The position numbers were made by a program, and so were the translations under genes. This document shows positions 34,937 through 44,426 of a stretch of DNA of 64,000 nt, piece after piece; position 1 is the first letter of the stretch, and every line of letters begins with the position of its first letter. The DNA comes from Alteracholeplasma palmae J233 (GTDB lineage Bacteria > Bacillota_I > Bacilli_A > Acholeplasmatales > Acholeplasmataceae). The DNA lies in NCBI RefSeq assembly GCF_000968055.1, contig NC_022538.1, forward strand, positions 558,001 to 622,000, written 5' to 3'. Below the pieces are notes generated by a model that had not been told where the DNA came from, made no database searches, and was given only the letters and a program-made list of their open reading frames with translations.

Positions 34937-35341
34937 ATGGAAGAAATTATAATATATACAGATGGTGCCTGCTCTAATAATCAAGATACAAAAAAGTCTG
35001 TTGGTGGATGGGCTTACTTACTCATATATAAAGGTAGTAAAAAAACAAATAGTGGTAAAGCATATCAAACAACTAATAATAGAATGGAAATAAAGGCGAT
35101 TATAGAAGCTTTAAAGGCAATTAAAAAACCAACTATTAAAACTAAAGTTCACTCTGACAGTTCATATGTTATTAATACAGTAACACTAGGGTGGAAAAAA
35201 AATAAGAACCATGATTTATGGGAAGAACTAGAAGAACAAATCAACAGATTCTCAAATATAGAATTTATAAAAGTTAAAGGACATGATACCAATGAGTATA
35301 ATAATTTAGTAGATCAATTAGCAGTTGAAATGACAAAATAA
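34937..35341 (+). CDS. rnhA: ribonuclease HI
   Basis: 134 aa, the usual compact RNase HI length. Cleaves RNA in RNA-DNA hybrids. Seen: the four acidic catalytic positions, Asp in YTDGACSNN, Glu in NRMEIKAI, Asp in VHSDSSYVIN and Asp in NLVDQLA, and VKGHDTNEYN with the conserved His. The frame stays open 12 codons further upstream, inside the ATPase gene; the start at 34937 is chosen because AAGGA sits 8 nt before it and the catalytic strand follows at once. Probably co-transcribed with the ATPase. Confidence 0.92.
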   Translation: MEEIIIYTDGACSNNQDTKKSVGGWAYLLIYKGSKKTNSGKAYQTTNNRMEIKAIIEALKAIKKPTIKTKVHSDSSYVINTVTLGWKKNKNHDLWEELEEQINRFSNIEFIKVKGHDTNEYNNLVDQLAVEMTK

Positions 35342-35385
35342 AAAGGTGGACTTTGTATAAATTAATACAAAGATCACCTTATTTA
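35341..35385. terminator. bidirectional terminator between rnhA and pepT
   Basis: AAGGTG-GA-CTTTGTAT pairs with ATACAAAG-AT-CACCTT (16-nt arms, one 2x2 internal loop); A/T runs on both sides. Confidence 0.88.
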
Positions 35386-36600
35386 TTATTTAACAGATAA
35401 TTTTGCTAGTTCAACTAACACTTTAAAAGCTTTTTCCATTTGATTAATAGAAGCGAATTCTAATCTACCGTGGAAATGATAAGCACCAGTCCCTAAGTTA
35501 GGACAAATTAACCCATCATAAGTTAATCTTGAACCATCTGTTCCACCTCTAATAGGCTCAACGATAGGAACTAAGCCAGTAGAAATAATTGCCTTTTTAG
35601 CAAGATCTACCACATACATATGATCTTTTAAAATATCATACATATTATAATAACTATCTTTAATTTCTACATCAATGACTTTTGAACCATATTTTTCATT
35701 TAAGTATTTTGCGATAGTTAGAAAATCATTTTTTTGCTTAGCAAATAATTCTTTATCATGATTTCTAATAATATAGCGGCTGACAGCTTTTTCTACTTCA
35801 CCATCTAAACTGCTTAAGTGATTAAACCCTTCATAGTTTTCAGTATAAGCAGGGTTTAAAAATACAGGTAACATTTGATGGAATTCCATCGCTAAATGTA
35901 ATGCATTAATTAACTTGTTTTTAGCAGATCCTGGGTGAATACTATTACCAGTAAAAGTTACTTTAGCGCTTGCGGCATTAAAGTTTTCATATTCAATTCC
36001 ACCTACTTCACTACCATCAGCAGTATAAGCAAAATCAGCTTTAAACCAGTCATGATTAAAGTGATCAGCACCTCTACCAATTTCTTCATCAGGAGTGAAA
36101 CAAATATAAATATCACCATGTTCGATATCTTTATTTTCAACTAAGAAATGAGCCATTTCCATAATTTCTGCAACCCCAGATTTATCATCAGCGCCTAATA
36201 AAGTATTACCATCTGTAACAATAATATCTTCACCAATTACTTTTAATAAACTTGGATAGCGTTCAGGATCCATATTATAAGTTTCATTAAGGGTGATTAG
36301 AGAACCATCATAATTTTTGATAATACGAGGAGATACATTTTCACCAGGTGCATCAGGAGATGTATCTACATGAGAGATAAACCCAATAGAATAAGTATCT
36401 TTTGTTGTATTTTTAGGTAGTTTACTATAAACATAACCAAGGTCATCTATAAATGCCTCTAAGCCCATTTCTTGTAGCTCAGCTACTAAAATATTACTTA
36501 AATTCTTTTGTTTTGAAGTTGAGGGAACAGTTTCTGAAAATGGATCTGACTGTGTATCAACTTTAACATATTTTATAAAACGATCAATTAATCTAGACAT
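35386..36600 (-). CDS. pepT: tripeptide aminopeptidase PepT
   Basis: 404 aa cytosolic M20B zinc peptidase that removes N-terminal residues from tripeptides. Seen: metal ligand His-x-Asp in SHVDTSPDAPG near 78, LGADDKSGVAEI near 138 (bridging Asp), CFTPDEEIGRGADHF near 170 (catalytic Glu), TADGSEVGG and the late HFHGRLEFAS with the last His ligand. Five more codons are open upstream; the start at 36600 is preferred because GGAGG lies 8 nt before it on the minus strand. The standalone promoter is at 36623-36651. Confidence 0.94.
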   Translation of the reverse strand: MSRLIDRFIKYVKVDTQSDPFSETVPSTSKQKNLSNILVAELQEMGLEAFIDDLGYVYSKLPKNTTKDTYSIGFISHVDTSPDAPGENVSPRIIKNYDGSLITLNETYNMDPERYPSLLKVIGEDIIVTDGNTLLGADDKSGVAEIMEMAHFLVENKDIEHGDIYICFTPDEEIGRGADHFNHDWFKADFAYTADGSEVGGIEYENFNAASAKVTFTGNSIHPGSAKNKLINALHLAMEFHQMLPVFLNPAYTENYEGFNHLSSLDGEVEKAVSRYIIRNHDKELFAKQKNDFLTIAKYLNEKYGSKVIDVEIKDSYYNMYDILKDHMYVVDLAKKAIISTGLVPIVEPIRGGTDGSRLTYDGLICPNLGTGAYHFHGRLEFASINQMEKAFKVLVELAKLSVK

Positions 36601-36622
36601 TAAAAATTCCTCCATTTTTAAT

Positions 36623-36651
36623 ATTATAACGCAAAAGTTTAAATAGTGAAA
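36623..36651 (-). promoter_or_regulatory. promoter of pepT
   Basis: On the minus strand TATAAT (36623-36628) with TTTCAC (36646-36651) at 17 nt. It lies just beside the divergent promoter at 36666-36674. Confidence 0.55.
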
Positions 36652-36665
36652 GAATATCGTAAAGA

Positions 36666-36674
36666 TGATATAAT
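36666..36674 (+). promoter_or_regulatory. extended -10 promoter of the aldehyde dehydrogenase gene
   Basis: TGATATAAT, 25 nt before the ATG; -35 poor. Confidence 0.6.
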
Positions 36675-36699
36675 TTAAATAGATAGGAAGTGTTTACAA

Positions 36700-38007
36700 A
36701 TGAGTGAATATCATATACGAATCACACAAATAAAAAAACTTAGAAAAATTATTTTAGAAAAAGAATTAGATATTAAAGAAGCCTTATATAAAGATTTAGG
36801 AAAATCATATGAAGAAAGTTACATGACTGAAATAGGACCTGTCTTAAGTGAAATATCAATTACCTTAAGAAAACTTAAAAAATGGATGAAGCCTAAAAAA
36901 GTTAGAACATCTTTATTAACCTTTCCTTCAAAGGCTTATGAAATTCCAGAAAAATACGGAAAGGTTTTAATTATTGGCCCTTGGAATTACCCATTTCAAT
37001 TGATCTTTTCACCACTTGTTGGCGCAATTTCTGCAGGGAATGATGTTGTTGTTAAACCTTCTGAATATTCAGTTTACACTCAAAATATAATTGTTGAAAT
37101 CATAAAAGAAGTATTTGAAACAAATAAAGTAGATGTCAAAACAGGAGACTATAAAGTATCTGAAGAACTACTTAATCAACGCTTTGATTATATCTTTTTT
37201 ACGGGAAGCGAAAAAGTAGGAAAAATTGTGATGCAAAAAGCCGCGAACTATTTAACACCGGTTACCTTAGAACTTGGTGGTAAAAGCCCTGCAATCATAG
37301 ATAATGTTAAAAATATGGAATTAGCTGCTAGAAGAATTGCCTTTGGAAAATTAATCAATGCAGGTCAAACATGTATTGCCCCAGACTATCTTTTAATTAA
37401 AGAAGAAGATAAGGCACAATTTATTCACTATTATAAAATAGCTGTAGAACAATTTTATGGTAAGGAACCTTTAAAAGCGATTCATTACCCTAAAATTATT
37501 AATACACAACACCATAATAGATTAACGCAGTTGATGGAAGGAGAAACTATTTTATTTGGAGGAAACTCTAATGAAAGTAAAATTAGCCCAACTATCCTTG
37601 AGATAACAGAAGATAGTCCTATTATGAAAGAAGAGATATTTGGGCCCATCTTACCAATTATGACATATAATAATTTAAATGAGGCTATCAGTTATATTAA
37701 TAAAAATGAAAAACCACTGGCTTTATATATGTTTTCAGATATTAAAAAGAATATTGATGAAGTGGTTAACAACACCAGTTTTGGGGGCGCAACCATTAAT
37801 GATACATTAATGCACTTTACAAATGAAAACCTAGGCTTTGGTGGTGTGGGCTATAGTGGCATGGGAAAATATCACGGTAAACATAGCTTTGATACTTTCA
37901 GCCATTATAAACCAGTTTTAGTAAGAAAAAATTGGTTAGATATTAAATTAAGATATTTACCAATTAAAAGAAAAGCAGAAAAAACAATCAAAACAATCTT
38001 AAAATAA
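36700..38007 (+). CDS. aldehyde dehydrogenase, class 3 / fatty aldehyde type
   Basis: 435 aa NAD(P)-dependent aldehyde dehydrogenase. Seen: VLIIGPWNYPFQL near 90 (cofactor/active-site Asn), VVKPSEYS near 119, FTGSEKVGK near 169 (Rossmann variant), catalytic Glu in TLELGGKSP near 191 and catalytic Cys in GQTCIAPDY near 225, EEIFGPILP near 315. Shorter N- and C-termini than class 1/2 enzymes, like bacterial AldX/YwdH and fatty aldehyde dehydrogenases. A basic, moderately hydrophobic C-terminus could touch the membrane. Substrate is probably a medium/long-chain or lipid-derived aldehyde (inference). Confidence 0.9.
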   Translation: MSEYHIRITQIKKLRKIILEKELDIKEALYKDLGKSYEESYMTEIGPVLSEISITLRKLKKWMKPKKVRTSLLTFPSKAYEIPEKYGKVLIIGPWNYPFQLIFSPLVGAISAGNDVVVKPSEYSVYTQNIIVEIIKEVFETNKVDVKTGDYKVSEELLNQRFDYIFFTGSEKVGKIVMQKAANYLTPVTLELGGKSPAIIDNVKNMELAARRIAFGKLINAGQTCIAPDYLLIKEEDKAQFIHYYKIAVEQFYGKEPLKAIHYPKIINTQHHNRLTQLMEGETILFGGNSNESKISPTILEITEDSPIMKEEIFGPILPIMTYNNLNEAISYINKNEKPLALYMFSDIKKNIDEVVNNTSFGGATINDTLMHFTNENLGFGGVGYSGMGKYHGKHSFDTFSHYKPVLVRKNWLDIKLRYLPIKRKAEKTIKTILK

Positions 38008-38014
38008 AGATAAA

Positions 38015-38046
38015 GTGAGATGAAGTCAAATTCATCTCGTTTTTTA
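38015..38046 (+). terminator. intrinsic terminator after the aldehyde dehydrogenase gene
   Basis: GAGATGA (38017-38023) with TCATCTC (38032-38038), 8-nt loop, then G and six T. Confidence 0.75.
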
Positions 38047-38082
38047 TAACAAATGATACTATCAAAAAGTATATAAATAAGA

Positions 38083-38088
38083 TATAAT
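38083..38088 (+). promoter_or_regulatory. -10 element of the ABC exporter operon
   Basis: Consensus TATAAT 28 nt before the start; -35 candidate TATCAA at 38060-38065 (17-nt spacer) is poor. Confidence 0.45.
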
Positions 38089-38115
38089 AAATAGATATAG
38101 AAGTGAGGTATAGAC

Positions 38116-39876
38116 ATGATATTTGGGAAACATTTTGGTAAATACTATATTAAATTTGGAATTTATTTTTTACTTGGAATTGGTGTACTAATTACATTAG
38201 ATTGGCTTCAATTAGAGATTCCATTAAAATTAAGCAGTATTATTGATAATTTTGATGGACAAATTGATAAAGCATTTATCTATCAAACAGCCGCTGAAAT
38301 TATGATTTTAGTTTCAATTATTGCTGTAGGGCGCTTTTTATGGAGATATTTATTATTTGGAACATCTAGAAAAATAGAGTTTGATCTAAGAGAAAAGATG
38401 TTTAATCATGCGACTAAATTGTCACAAGATTACTACAGCCAAGAAAAAATTGGCGGACTGATGACTTATTTCACAAATGATTTAGAAGCTGTAAGACAAG
38501 TTTATGGCATGGGACTTTTAAGTTTAGTAGATGGTTTATGTTTAACATCCTTTGTTATTTATAGAATGGCAGTAATGAATTTAGTAATGACGTTACTATC
38601 AGCCATCCCTTTATTATTAGTATCTGTTTATATGATTTTAGTAAGAAAGAGAATTGAACTTAAGTTTAAAATTAGACAAGAAGCATTTGAAAAACTAAGT
38701 GATGTTACACAAGAAAGTTTTACAGGTATTAGTGTTATAAAAGCTTATGTGAAAGAAACTAAAGAAGCTTTATTATTTAAAAACTTAAGTAATGACTTAA
38801 AAAATAAAAATTTATCTTATATTAAATTAATGACTAAAATCAATGTAGCAATCAGTTTTACCTTATCATTAGTCATTATTACTATTTTAACAATCGGATC
38901 ATTTTTATTGATTCAATCTAAAATGACACCAGGGGAATTAACAGCCTATACAACATTCTTTTTTACATTGATGTGGCCAATTATGGCACTCTCACAATTC
39001 ATGTCCATTAATAGCCAAGGTCAAGCCTCAGCTAAACGTGTTAAAGCATTTTTAAATAAAGAAATTACCGTTTGTGATGCAGATGATATTTTTAATGAAG
39101 AGTTAGACCTAACTGGAGAAATAACAGTTAAAAATTTAACGTTTACTTATCCAGATGGAGATAGCCCAGTTTTAAAGAATGTGAGTTTTAAGATTCATAA
39201 AGGACAAATGGTCGGTGTACTTGGAAGAACTGGTTCTGGTAAGTCTAGTTTAGTAGATTTATTTTTAAGAGTGCATAACGCACCTAAAGAAAGTATTTAC
39301 TTTGATCAATACGATATGATGAACTTACCAATAAAAGGCGTTAGAAATTTAGTGGGTTATGTTCCTCAAGATAACTTTTTATTTTCAGATACCATTTTAA
39401 ATAATATTGAATTTTCATCTAGTAACCCAAGTATAGATAACGCAGTTAAGGCAGCTAAGTTATCAGATGTTTATGATAACATTATGGAATTTAGTGAACA
39501 ATTTGAAACAGTATTAGGAGAACGCGGTGTTACAGTATCAGGTGGACAAAAACAACGAATTTCAATTGCTCGTGCAATTGCTAAAGATCCTCAAATATTA
39601 ATATTAGATGATTCTGTTTCAGCAGTGGATACTAAAACAGAAGAAGCTATTATTAGTAATCTTCACCAAATTAGAAAAAATAAAACAACTATTTTTATTG
39701 CACATAGAATATCAACAGTTAAAAACATGGATCAAATTATTGTCTTAGATAAAGGCGAAATCAGTGCTATTGGAACACATAAAGAATTACTTAAAACATC
39801 CGCTTTATATCAAGATATGGTTCATAGACAAGAATTAGAACAAATGGTACAGGAGGGCATGGATAATGAAAAGTAA
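38116..39876 (+). CDS. heterodimeric ABC exporter subunit A (degenerate catalytic site)
   Basis: 586 aa: six-TM exporter domain (about 15-300) followed by a nucleotide-binding domain. Seen: Walker A GRTGSGKSS near 372, Q-loop VPQDNFLF near 415, canonical signature VSGGQKQR near 474, Walker B ILILDDSVSAVD in which the catalytic Glu is Asp, switch IAHRIS. Loss of that Glu is the mark of the non-hydrolysing site in heterodimeric exporters such as BmrCD (YheIH) and TM287/288. The next gene starts 11 nt inside this one, so the two are translated together. Exports drugs, lipids or peptides; the substrate cannot be told. Confidence 0.9.
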   Translation: MIFGKHFGKYYIKFGIYFLLGIGVLITLDWLQLEIPLKLSSIIDNFDGQIDKAFIYQTAAEIMILVSIIAVGRFLWRYLLFGTSRKIEFDLREKMFNHATKLSQDYYSQEKIGGLMTYFTNDLEAVRQVYGMGLLSLVDGLCLTSFVIYRMAVMNLVMTLLSAIPLLLVSVYMILVRKRIELKFKIRQEAFEKLSDVTQESFTGISVIKAYVKETKEALLFKNLSNDLKNKNLSYIKLMTKINVAISFTLSLVIITILTIGSFLLIQSKMTPGELTAYTTFFFTLMWPIMALSQFMSINSQGQASAKRVKAFLNKEITVCDADDIFNEELDLTGEITVKNLTFTYPDGDSPVLKNVSFKIHKGQMVGVLGRTGSGKSSLVDLFLRVHNAPKESIYFDQYDMMNLPIKGVRNLVGYVPQDNFLFSDTILNNIEFSSSNPSIDNAVKAAKLSDVYDNIMEFSEQFETVLGERGVTVSGGQKQRISIARAIAKDPQILILDDSVSAVDTKTEEAIISNLHQIRKNKTTIFIAHRISTVKNMDQIIVLDKGEISAIGTHKELLKTSALYQDMVHRQELEQMVQEGMDNEK

Positions 39877-41662
39877 TTTAGATGAAGATTTTAAAAAAAC
39901 AAACACTAATGATAAAAAGTTACTTCAAAAAACCTTAAGATACATTAAACCCTACAAAAAACAATTTATTAGTGCCTTTATCTTTATGGCAATGACCGTT
40001 TTACTAGATTTATTATTTCCTTTCTTATCAGGCCTAGCAATAGATGTTATGTCTAATCAAACGATAACAACCAATCAAAAATACTTAATTTTAGTGATTG
40101 CCACAGTTATCTTAGTAATTGTAGTTCTGATTACTCAAGTTGTTGCTTACTACCAACAAGTAATTTTACAAAAAATAGGATTCGATATTACAGATACAAT
40201 TAGACAAGAAGTTTTTATTCATATTGAAAAACTTGCGATAGGTCAAATTAATGAAATACCTATTGGAAAACTTGTAACAAGAGCGACAAATGACCCTAAT
40301 GCAATTAGTGATATGTATACGAATGTCATTATCAATCTGATTAGAAATATTGTTTATTTAGTTGTTATCTTAATCACACTTTATGTCATTAATTGGCTTA
40401 TGGCTTTAGTTGTGACAGCTTTACTCCCTTTCATTCTTATCTCTGCAATATTATTTAAAAACTTTTCTAGAAAAGCCTACAGAAATGTTAGAACTAATGT
40501 TACTAATGTTAACGCTTTTTTATCAGAAAACTTATCTGGGATGAAAGTTACTCAAATCTTTAACCAAGAAAATAAAAAAATTAATGAATTTAGAAAAAGA
40601 AATAAAGAACTAACAAAAAGTTATATGACAGAAATTTATATATTTGGGATATTTAGACCCTTTATATATTTCCTTGCGATGTCAGGAACTGTCTTAACAA
40701 TCATTGTTGGACAAAATGCTATTGAAAATGGCTTAATTACAGTAGGATCATTTGTTACATTTTATTTATTAGTAGGTCAATTTTTTGAACCTATCCAACA
40801 AATGTCAGAACAATTTAATGCCTTACAAAGTGGATTTGCAAGTAGTGAAAAAGTATTTGATGTTCTAGAAACAGAACCTGATATTACAGATGAAATCGAT
40901 GCAATTAACCTAGAATCATTTAAAGGACATATTGAATTTAAAAATGTATGGTTCTATTATGAAAATGAAAATTGGATTTTAAAAGATGTCTCATTTGAAG
41001 TTAAACCCTCAGAAACAGTTGCCTTTGTAGGTTCAACAGGATCAGGAAAATCTACTATACTAGGATTAATTGTCAGAAACTATGATATTCAAAAAGGGCA
41101 AATTCTAATTGATGGCATAGATATTAAACATATTACTAGAAGTTCATTAAGAAGACAAATTGGACAAATGTTACAAGATGTGTTCTTATTTAGTGGAAGT
41201 ATTTATGAAAACATCAATCTAAAAGATGAAAATATTACTTTAGAAGATGCTAAAAAAGCAAGTGAATATGTTGGAGCAGATACATTTATTAATGAACTTG
41301 AAGGACAATACGACTATAAAGTATTAGAAAGAGGAAATAATTTTTCTTCTGGACAAAGACAACTTATTTCATTTGCACGAGCAGTAGCTTATAAACCAAG
41401 TTTAATGATTCTAGATGAAGCAACCGCTAATATTGATAGTGAAACAGAAAATCTCATCCAAGAGTCATTAAAGAAAATGATGAATATTTCAACTATGTTA
41501 ATTGTTGCCCACAGATTATCAACAATTCAACACAGTGATAAAATCATTGTGATGCAAAAAGGTGAAATTAAAGAAATGGGTAACCATCAACAATTATTAA
41601 AGAAAAAAGGTATTTATCACGGGCTATATCAATTACAATTTGATAAGAGTCAAGAAAAGTAA
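39866..41662 (+). CDS. heterodimeric ABC exporter subunit B
   Basis: 598 aa: soluble N-terminal lead (about 1-30), six-TM domain (about 33-320), nucleotide-binding domain with Walker A GSTGSGKST near 391, signature FSSGQRQLISFARA (first Ser-Gly changed to Ser-Ser) near 495, Walker B LMILDEATANID with intact catalytic Glu, switch VAHRLS. Complementary to subunit A: the degenerate site is built from A's Asp and B's altered signature, the good site from B's Glu and A's canonical signature. AGGAGGGC lies before the start, inside gene A. TldD follows after 20 nt. Confidence 0.9.
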   Translation: MKSNLDEDFKKTNTNDKKLLQKTLRYIKPYKKQFISAFIFMAMTVLLDLLFPFLSGLAIDVMSNQTITTNQKYLILVIATVILVIVVLITQVVAYYQQVILQKIGFDITDTIRQEVFIHIEKLAIGQINEIPIGKLVTRATNDPNAISDMYTNVIINLIRNIVYLVVILITLYVINWLMALVVTALLPFILISAILFKNFSRKAYRNVRTNVTNVNAFLSENLSGMKVTQIFNQENKKINEFRKRNKELTKSYMTEIYIFGIFRPFIYFLAMSGTVLTIIVGQNAIENGLITVGSFVTFYLLVGQFFEPIQQMSEQFNALQSGFASSEKVFDVLETEPDITDEIDAINLESFKGHIEFKNVWFYYENENWILKDVSFEVKPSETVAFVGSTGSGKSTILGLIVRNYDIQKGQILIDGIDIKHITRSSLRRQIGQMLQDVFLFSGSIYENINLKDENITLEDAKKASEYVGADTFINELEGQYDYKVLERGNNFSSGQRQLISFARAVAYKPSLMILDEATANIDSETENLIQESLKKMMNISTMLIVAHRLSTIQHSDKIIVMQKGEIKEMGNHQQLLKKKGIYHGLYQLQFDKSQEK

Positions 41663-41682
41663 AAATTGAAAGGAAGAACAAT

Positions 41683-43068
41683 ATGTTAACTAAAATTGAG
41701 TTACAGGAAATACTGAATCAAGCCTTAACAACAGGTGCTGATTTTGCAGAAATTTTTATAGAAGATAGTAAAAATCAAAGTATCGCTGTTATAGGGAAAG
41801 AAATCACAGGAGCATCCAGTTCAGATATTCATGGTGTTGGAGTAAGAATCATATTAGGCATCGATGAAGTTTATGGATTTACTAATAAGGTTACATATCA
41901 GTCAGTTTTAGATTTAGCTAATAATCTTAAAGCTTCATTTAATGGAAAAACAAGAAAGGCAATACCTCTTGGAGAGAAAAAACCTTTTAAATATACTATT
42001 AAAAAACCAATGAGATCTATTCCTAAAGAAACTAAAGCTTTAAAACTTGTTTCTCTTTCAAAAATTATGCAAGATGCTTCGGAAAAAATTACACAAACAG
42101 TTGTTAGATTGATAGAAAAAGAACAAAAAGTACTAATTGCCAATACAAACGGGATATACCAAGATGATATAAGAACATATACCAGATGTACCATGATGGC
42201 AGTTGCAAAAGATCAAGATAAGATGCAAGAAGCATTTGAAGGTCCAGGGCGTCATATGGGTTATGAACTATTTGATGTGATAGACTTTGATACAATTGCA
42301 AAAGAAACTGCTTTAAAAGCAGTGGCACTACTAGATGCTAAAGACATGGTTCCACAAGTTTTACCAGTAGTAATCCATAATGGATTTGGAGGCGTTATTT
42401 TCCATGAGGCATGTGGCCATCCACTTGAGGCAACTGCTATTGCTAAAGGGTTATCTCCATTTGTTGGTAAAATTGGTGAAAAAGTAGCAAGTTCAATTGT
42501 TACTGCATATGATGATGGAACGATTGAAGATGCCTGGGGAAGCCTTAACTTTGATGATGAAGGAAAAGCAACTCAAAAAAATCTTCTTATAGAAAATGGT
42601 ATTCTAAAAGGATATTTAGTTGATTATAGAAATGGTAAAAAAATGAATGCTGAATCAACTGGATCAGCAAGAAGACAATCTTATAAATACAGCCCAACAT
42701 CACGTATGAACTCTACTTATATCGCACCAGGAAAAGATACTTTAGAAGAAATTATTAAAGATACTAAATATGGTTTATTTGCTAAATCATTAGGTGGCGG
42801 TACCGTACAACCTGCAACAGGAGAATTTAACTTTGTTGTAACAGAAGGTTATATGATTGAAGATGGTAAGTTAACAACACCTGTTAAAGGCGCAATGCTA
42901 ATTGGTCAAGGTGGAGAAATTCTTCATAAGATTGATAAAGTTGCTAATAATTTAGAATTAGGTCAAGGTATGTGTGGTTCTATATCAGGAAGTATTCCAG
43001 TTGATGTAGGACAACCTACAATCAGAGTAAGCGAAATGACTGTTGGTGGATCTGGAGGTAAAAACTAA
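41683..43068 (+). CDS. tldD: metalloprotease TldD
   Basis: 461 aa zinc protease subunit that forms a heterodimer with TldE/PmbA and trims small unfolded peptides. Seen: the HExxxH zinc motif in IFHEACGHPLEA near 238-249, SLGGGTVQPATGEFNF near 368 and a late GMCGSISGSIPVDVGQP containing the third ligand region. Length matches the family. AAGGAAGAAC precedes the ATG. Its stop shares one base with the tldE start. Confidence 0.93.
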   Translation: MLTKIELQEILNQALTTGADFAEIFIEDSKNQSIAVIGKEITGASSSDIHGVGVRIILGIDEVYGFTNKVTYQSVLDLANNLKASFNGKTRKAIPLGEKKPFKYTIKKPMRSIPKETKALKLVSLSKIMQDASEKITQTVVRLIEKEQKVLIANTNGIYQDDIRTYTRCTMMAVAKDQDKMQEAFEGPGRHMGYELFDVIDFDTIAKETALKAVALLDAKDMVPQVLPVVIHNGFGGVIFHEACGHPLEATAIAKGLSPFVGKIGEKVASSIVTAYDDGTIEDAWGSLNFDDEGKATQKNLLIENGILKGYLVDYRNGKKMNAESTGSARRQSYKYSPTSRMNSTYIAPGKDTLEEIIKDTKYGLFAKSLGGGTVQPATGEFNFVVTEGYMIEDGKLTTPVKGAMLIGQGGEILHKIDKVANNLELGQGMCGSISGSIPVDVGQPTIRVSEMTVGGSGGKN

Positions 43069-44375
43069 TGTATCAAGAATGGATAAAAAAAGGATTAGAA
43101 AAAGGAATTACAGATTTAGAAATTCATGCAGTAGAATCAAAAAGTCTTAAATTATCTTTATATGAAGGTAAAATTGATCAACACGTAAAAAGTGATATTT
43201 TAGCTGCCAGTATCAAAGGCATTTATAATGATAAAATGTCAACAGTTAGTTTTGAGAACTTAAATAATGATAATATTGACTATATGTTAGAAGAATTAAT
43301 TTCTAATGCTAAAGTTGTTACAGTCGATGAACCTGCCATTATTTATGAAGGATCAAAAAAATATCCAGTAATAAAAGAAAATACATTTGATTTTGATACT
43401 ATTTCAATTAATGAAAAAATTCAATTGTTAAAAACGTTAGAAAGTAAAATCAAAGAAAATAAATATGTTAAACAAGTACAAAATACAGTTTATGTAGAAT
43501 CAGCAGTGAAAAAAGTCATCATCAATTCAAAAGGACTTAATTTAACTTCTAAAAATAGTGTTGCCTATAGTTATGCAGTTGGAGTATTTGAAAAAGATAA
43601 TGATATTCAAACAGCATATAAAATGACTTTAGCAAAAACTTTTTCAGATTTTGATGCAGAAAAACAAGCTTTTGAAACTATTCAAAGAGGTGTTAAAAAA
43701 GTAGGTGGAGTACCTTTAGAAACTGGTTCATATCCTGTTGTTTTTTCTACTGAAACGTTTGCTGAAATGATAGAGTCATTTAGTGGTATCTTTAACGGTG
43801 AGGCTGCCTATAGAAATTTAACAGCTTTAAAAGATAAAGAAAAACAAAAAATTGCCTCTGAAAAAATAACATTGATCGACGACCCTCTAACTGAAAATGC
43901 ATACTTCCAATATACCTTTGATGATGAAGGGGTTGCTTGTAAGACTAAAAATATTATTAAAGATGGTGTATTTGAAGGCTTCATTCATAACTTAAAAACG
44001 GCTAAAATTTTTAATGTAGAACCAACTGGTAATGGATTTTCAGGTGGGACATCATTAAGTAACTGTTATTTAGTTCCAGGTATGAGAAGTTTTGATGAAA
44101 TGATATCTAGTATTGATAATGGTTTATACGTTACAGATTTAGTAGGAAGTCATGCAGGTATTCAAGAAATTAGTGGAGAATTTAGTTTACAAGCAAGTGG
44201 CTTTAGAATTGAAAATGGTCAAGTAACAACTCCAGTTAAAATGATTGTTATTTCAGGTAATTTCTTTAAAATGATTAATGAAGTAGAAGAAATTGCTAAT
44301 GATTTAGAATTTCAATTATCTGGATTTGGAAGCCCATCTGTTTACATTAAACAATTAATGGTTGGTGGAAAGTAG
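43068..44375 (+). CDS. tldE: TldE/PmbA subunit
   Basis: 435 aa. Same fold as TldD but no HExxxH, as usual for TldE: it completes the chamber. Seen: PVVFSTETFAEMIESFSGIF at the position of the zinc helix, SNCYLVPG near 329, and QEISGEFSLQASGF near 366. One-base overlap with tldD. Together they may mature a peptide antibiotic or clear degraded peptides; no peptide precursor gene was found nearby. Confidence 0.92.
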   Translation: MYQEWIKKGLEKGITDLEIHAVESKSLKLSLYEGKIDQHVKSDILAASIKGIYNDKMSTVSFENLNNDNIDYMLEELISNAKVVTVDEPAIIYEGSKKYPVIKENTFDFDTISINEKIQLLKTLESKIKENKYVKQVQNTVYVESAVKKVIINSKGLNLTSKNSVAYSYAVGVFEKDNDIQTAYKMTLAKTFSDFDAEKQAFETIQRGVKKVGGVPLETGSYPVVFSTETFAEMIESFSGIFNGEAAYRNLTALKDKEKQKIASEKITLIDDPLTENAYFQYTFDDEGVACKTKNIIKDGVFEGFIHNLKTAKIFNVEPTGNGFSGGTSLSNCYLVPGMRSFDEMISSIDNGLYVTDLVGSHAGIQEISGEFSLQASGFRIENGQVTTPVKMIVISGNFFKMINEVEEIANDLEFQLSGFGSPSVYIKQLMVGGK

Positions 44376-44381
44376 TATTTT

Positions 44382-44390
44382 TGGTAAAAT
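44382..44390 (+). promoter_or_regulatory. extended -10 promoter of the DegV gene
   Basis: TGGTAAAAT, 36 nt before the start codon, just after the tldE stop. Confidence 0.5.
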
Positions 44391-44426
44391 AGATGTAAAG
44401 AAGTTTCAACTAATAAGGAGAAAAGT

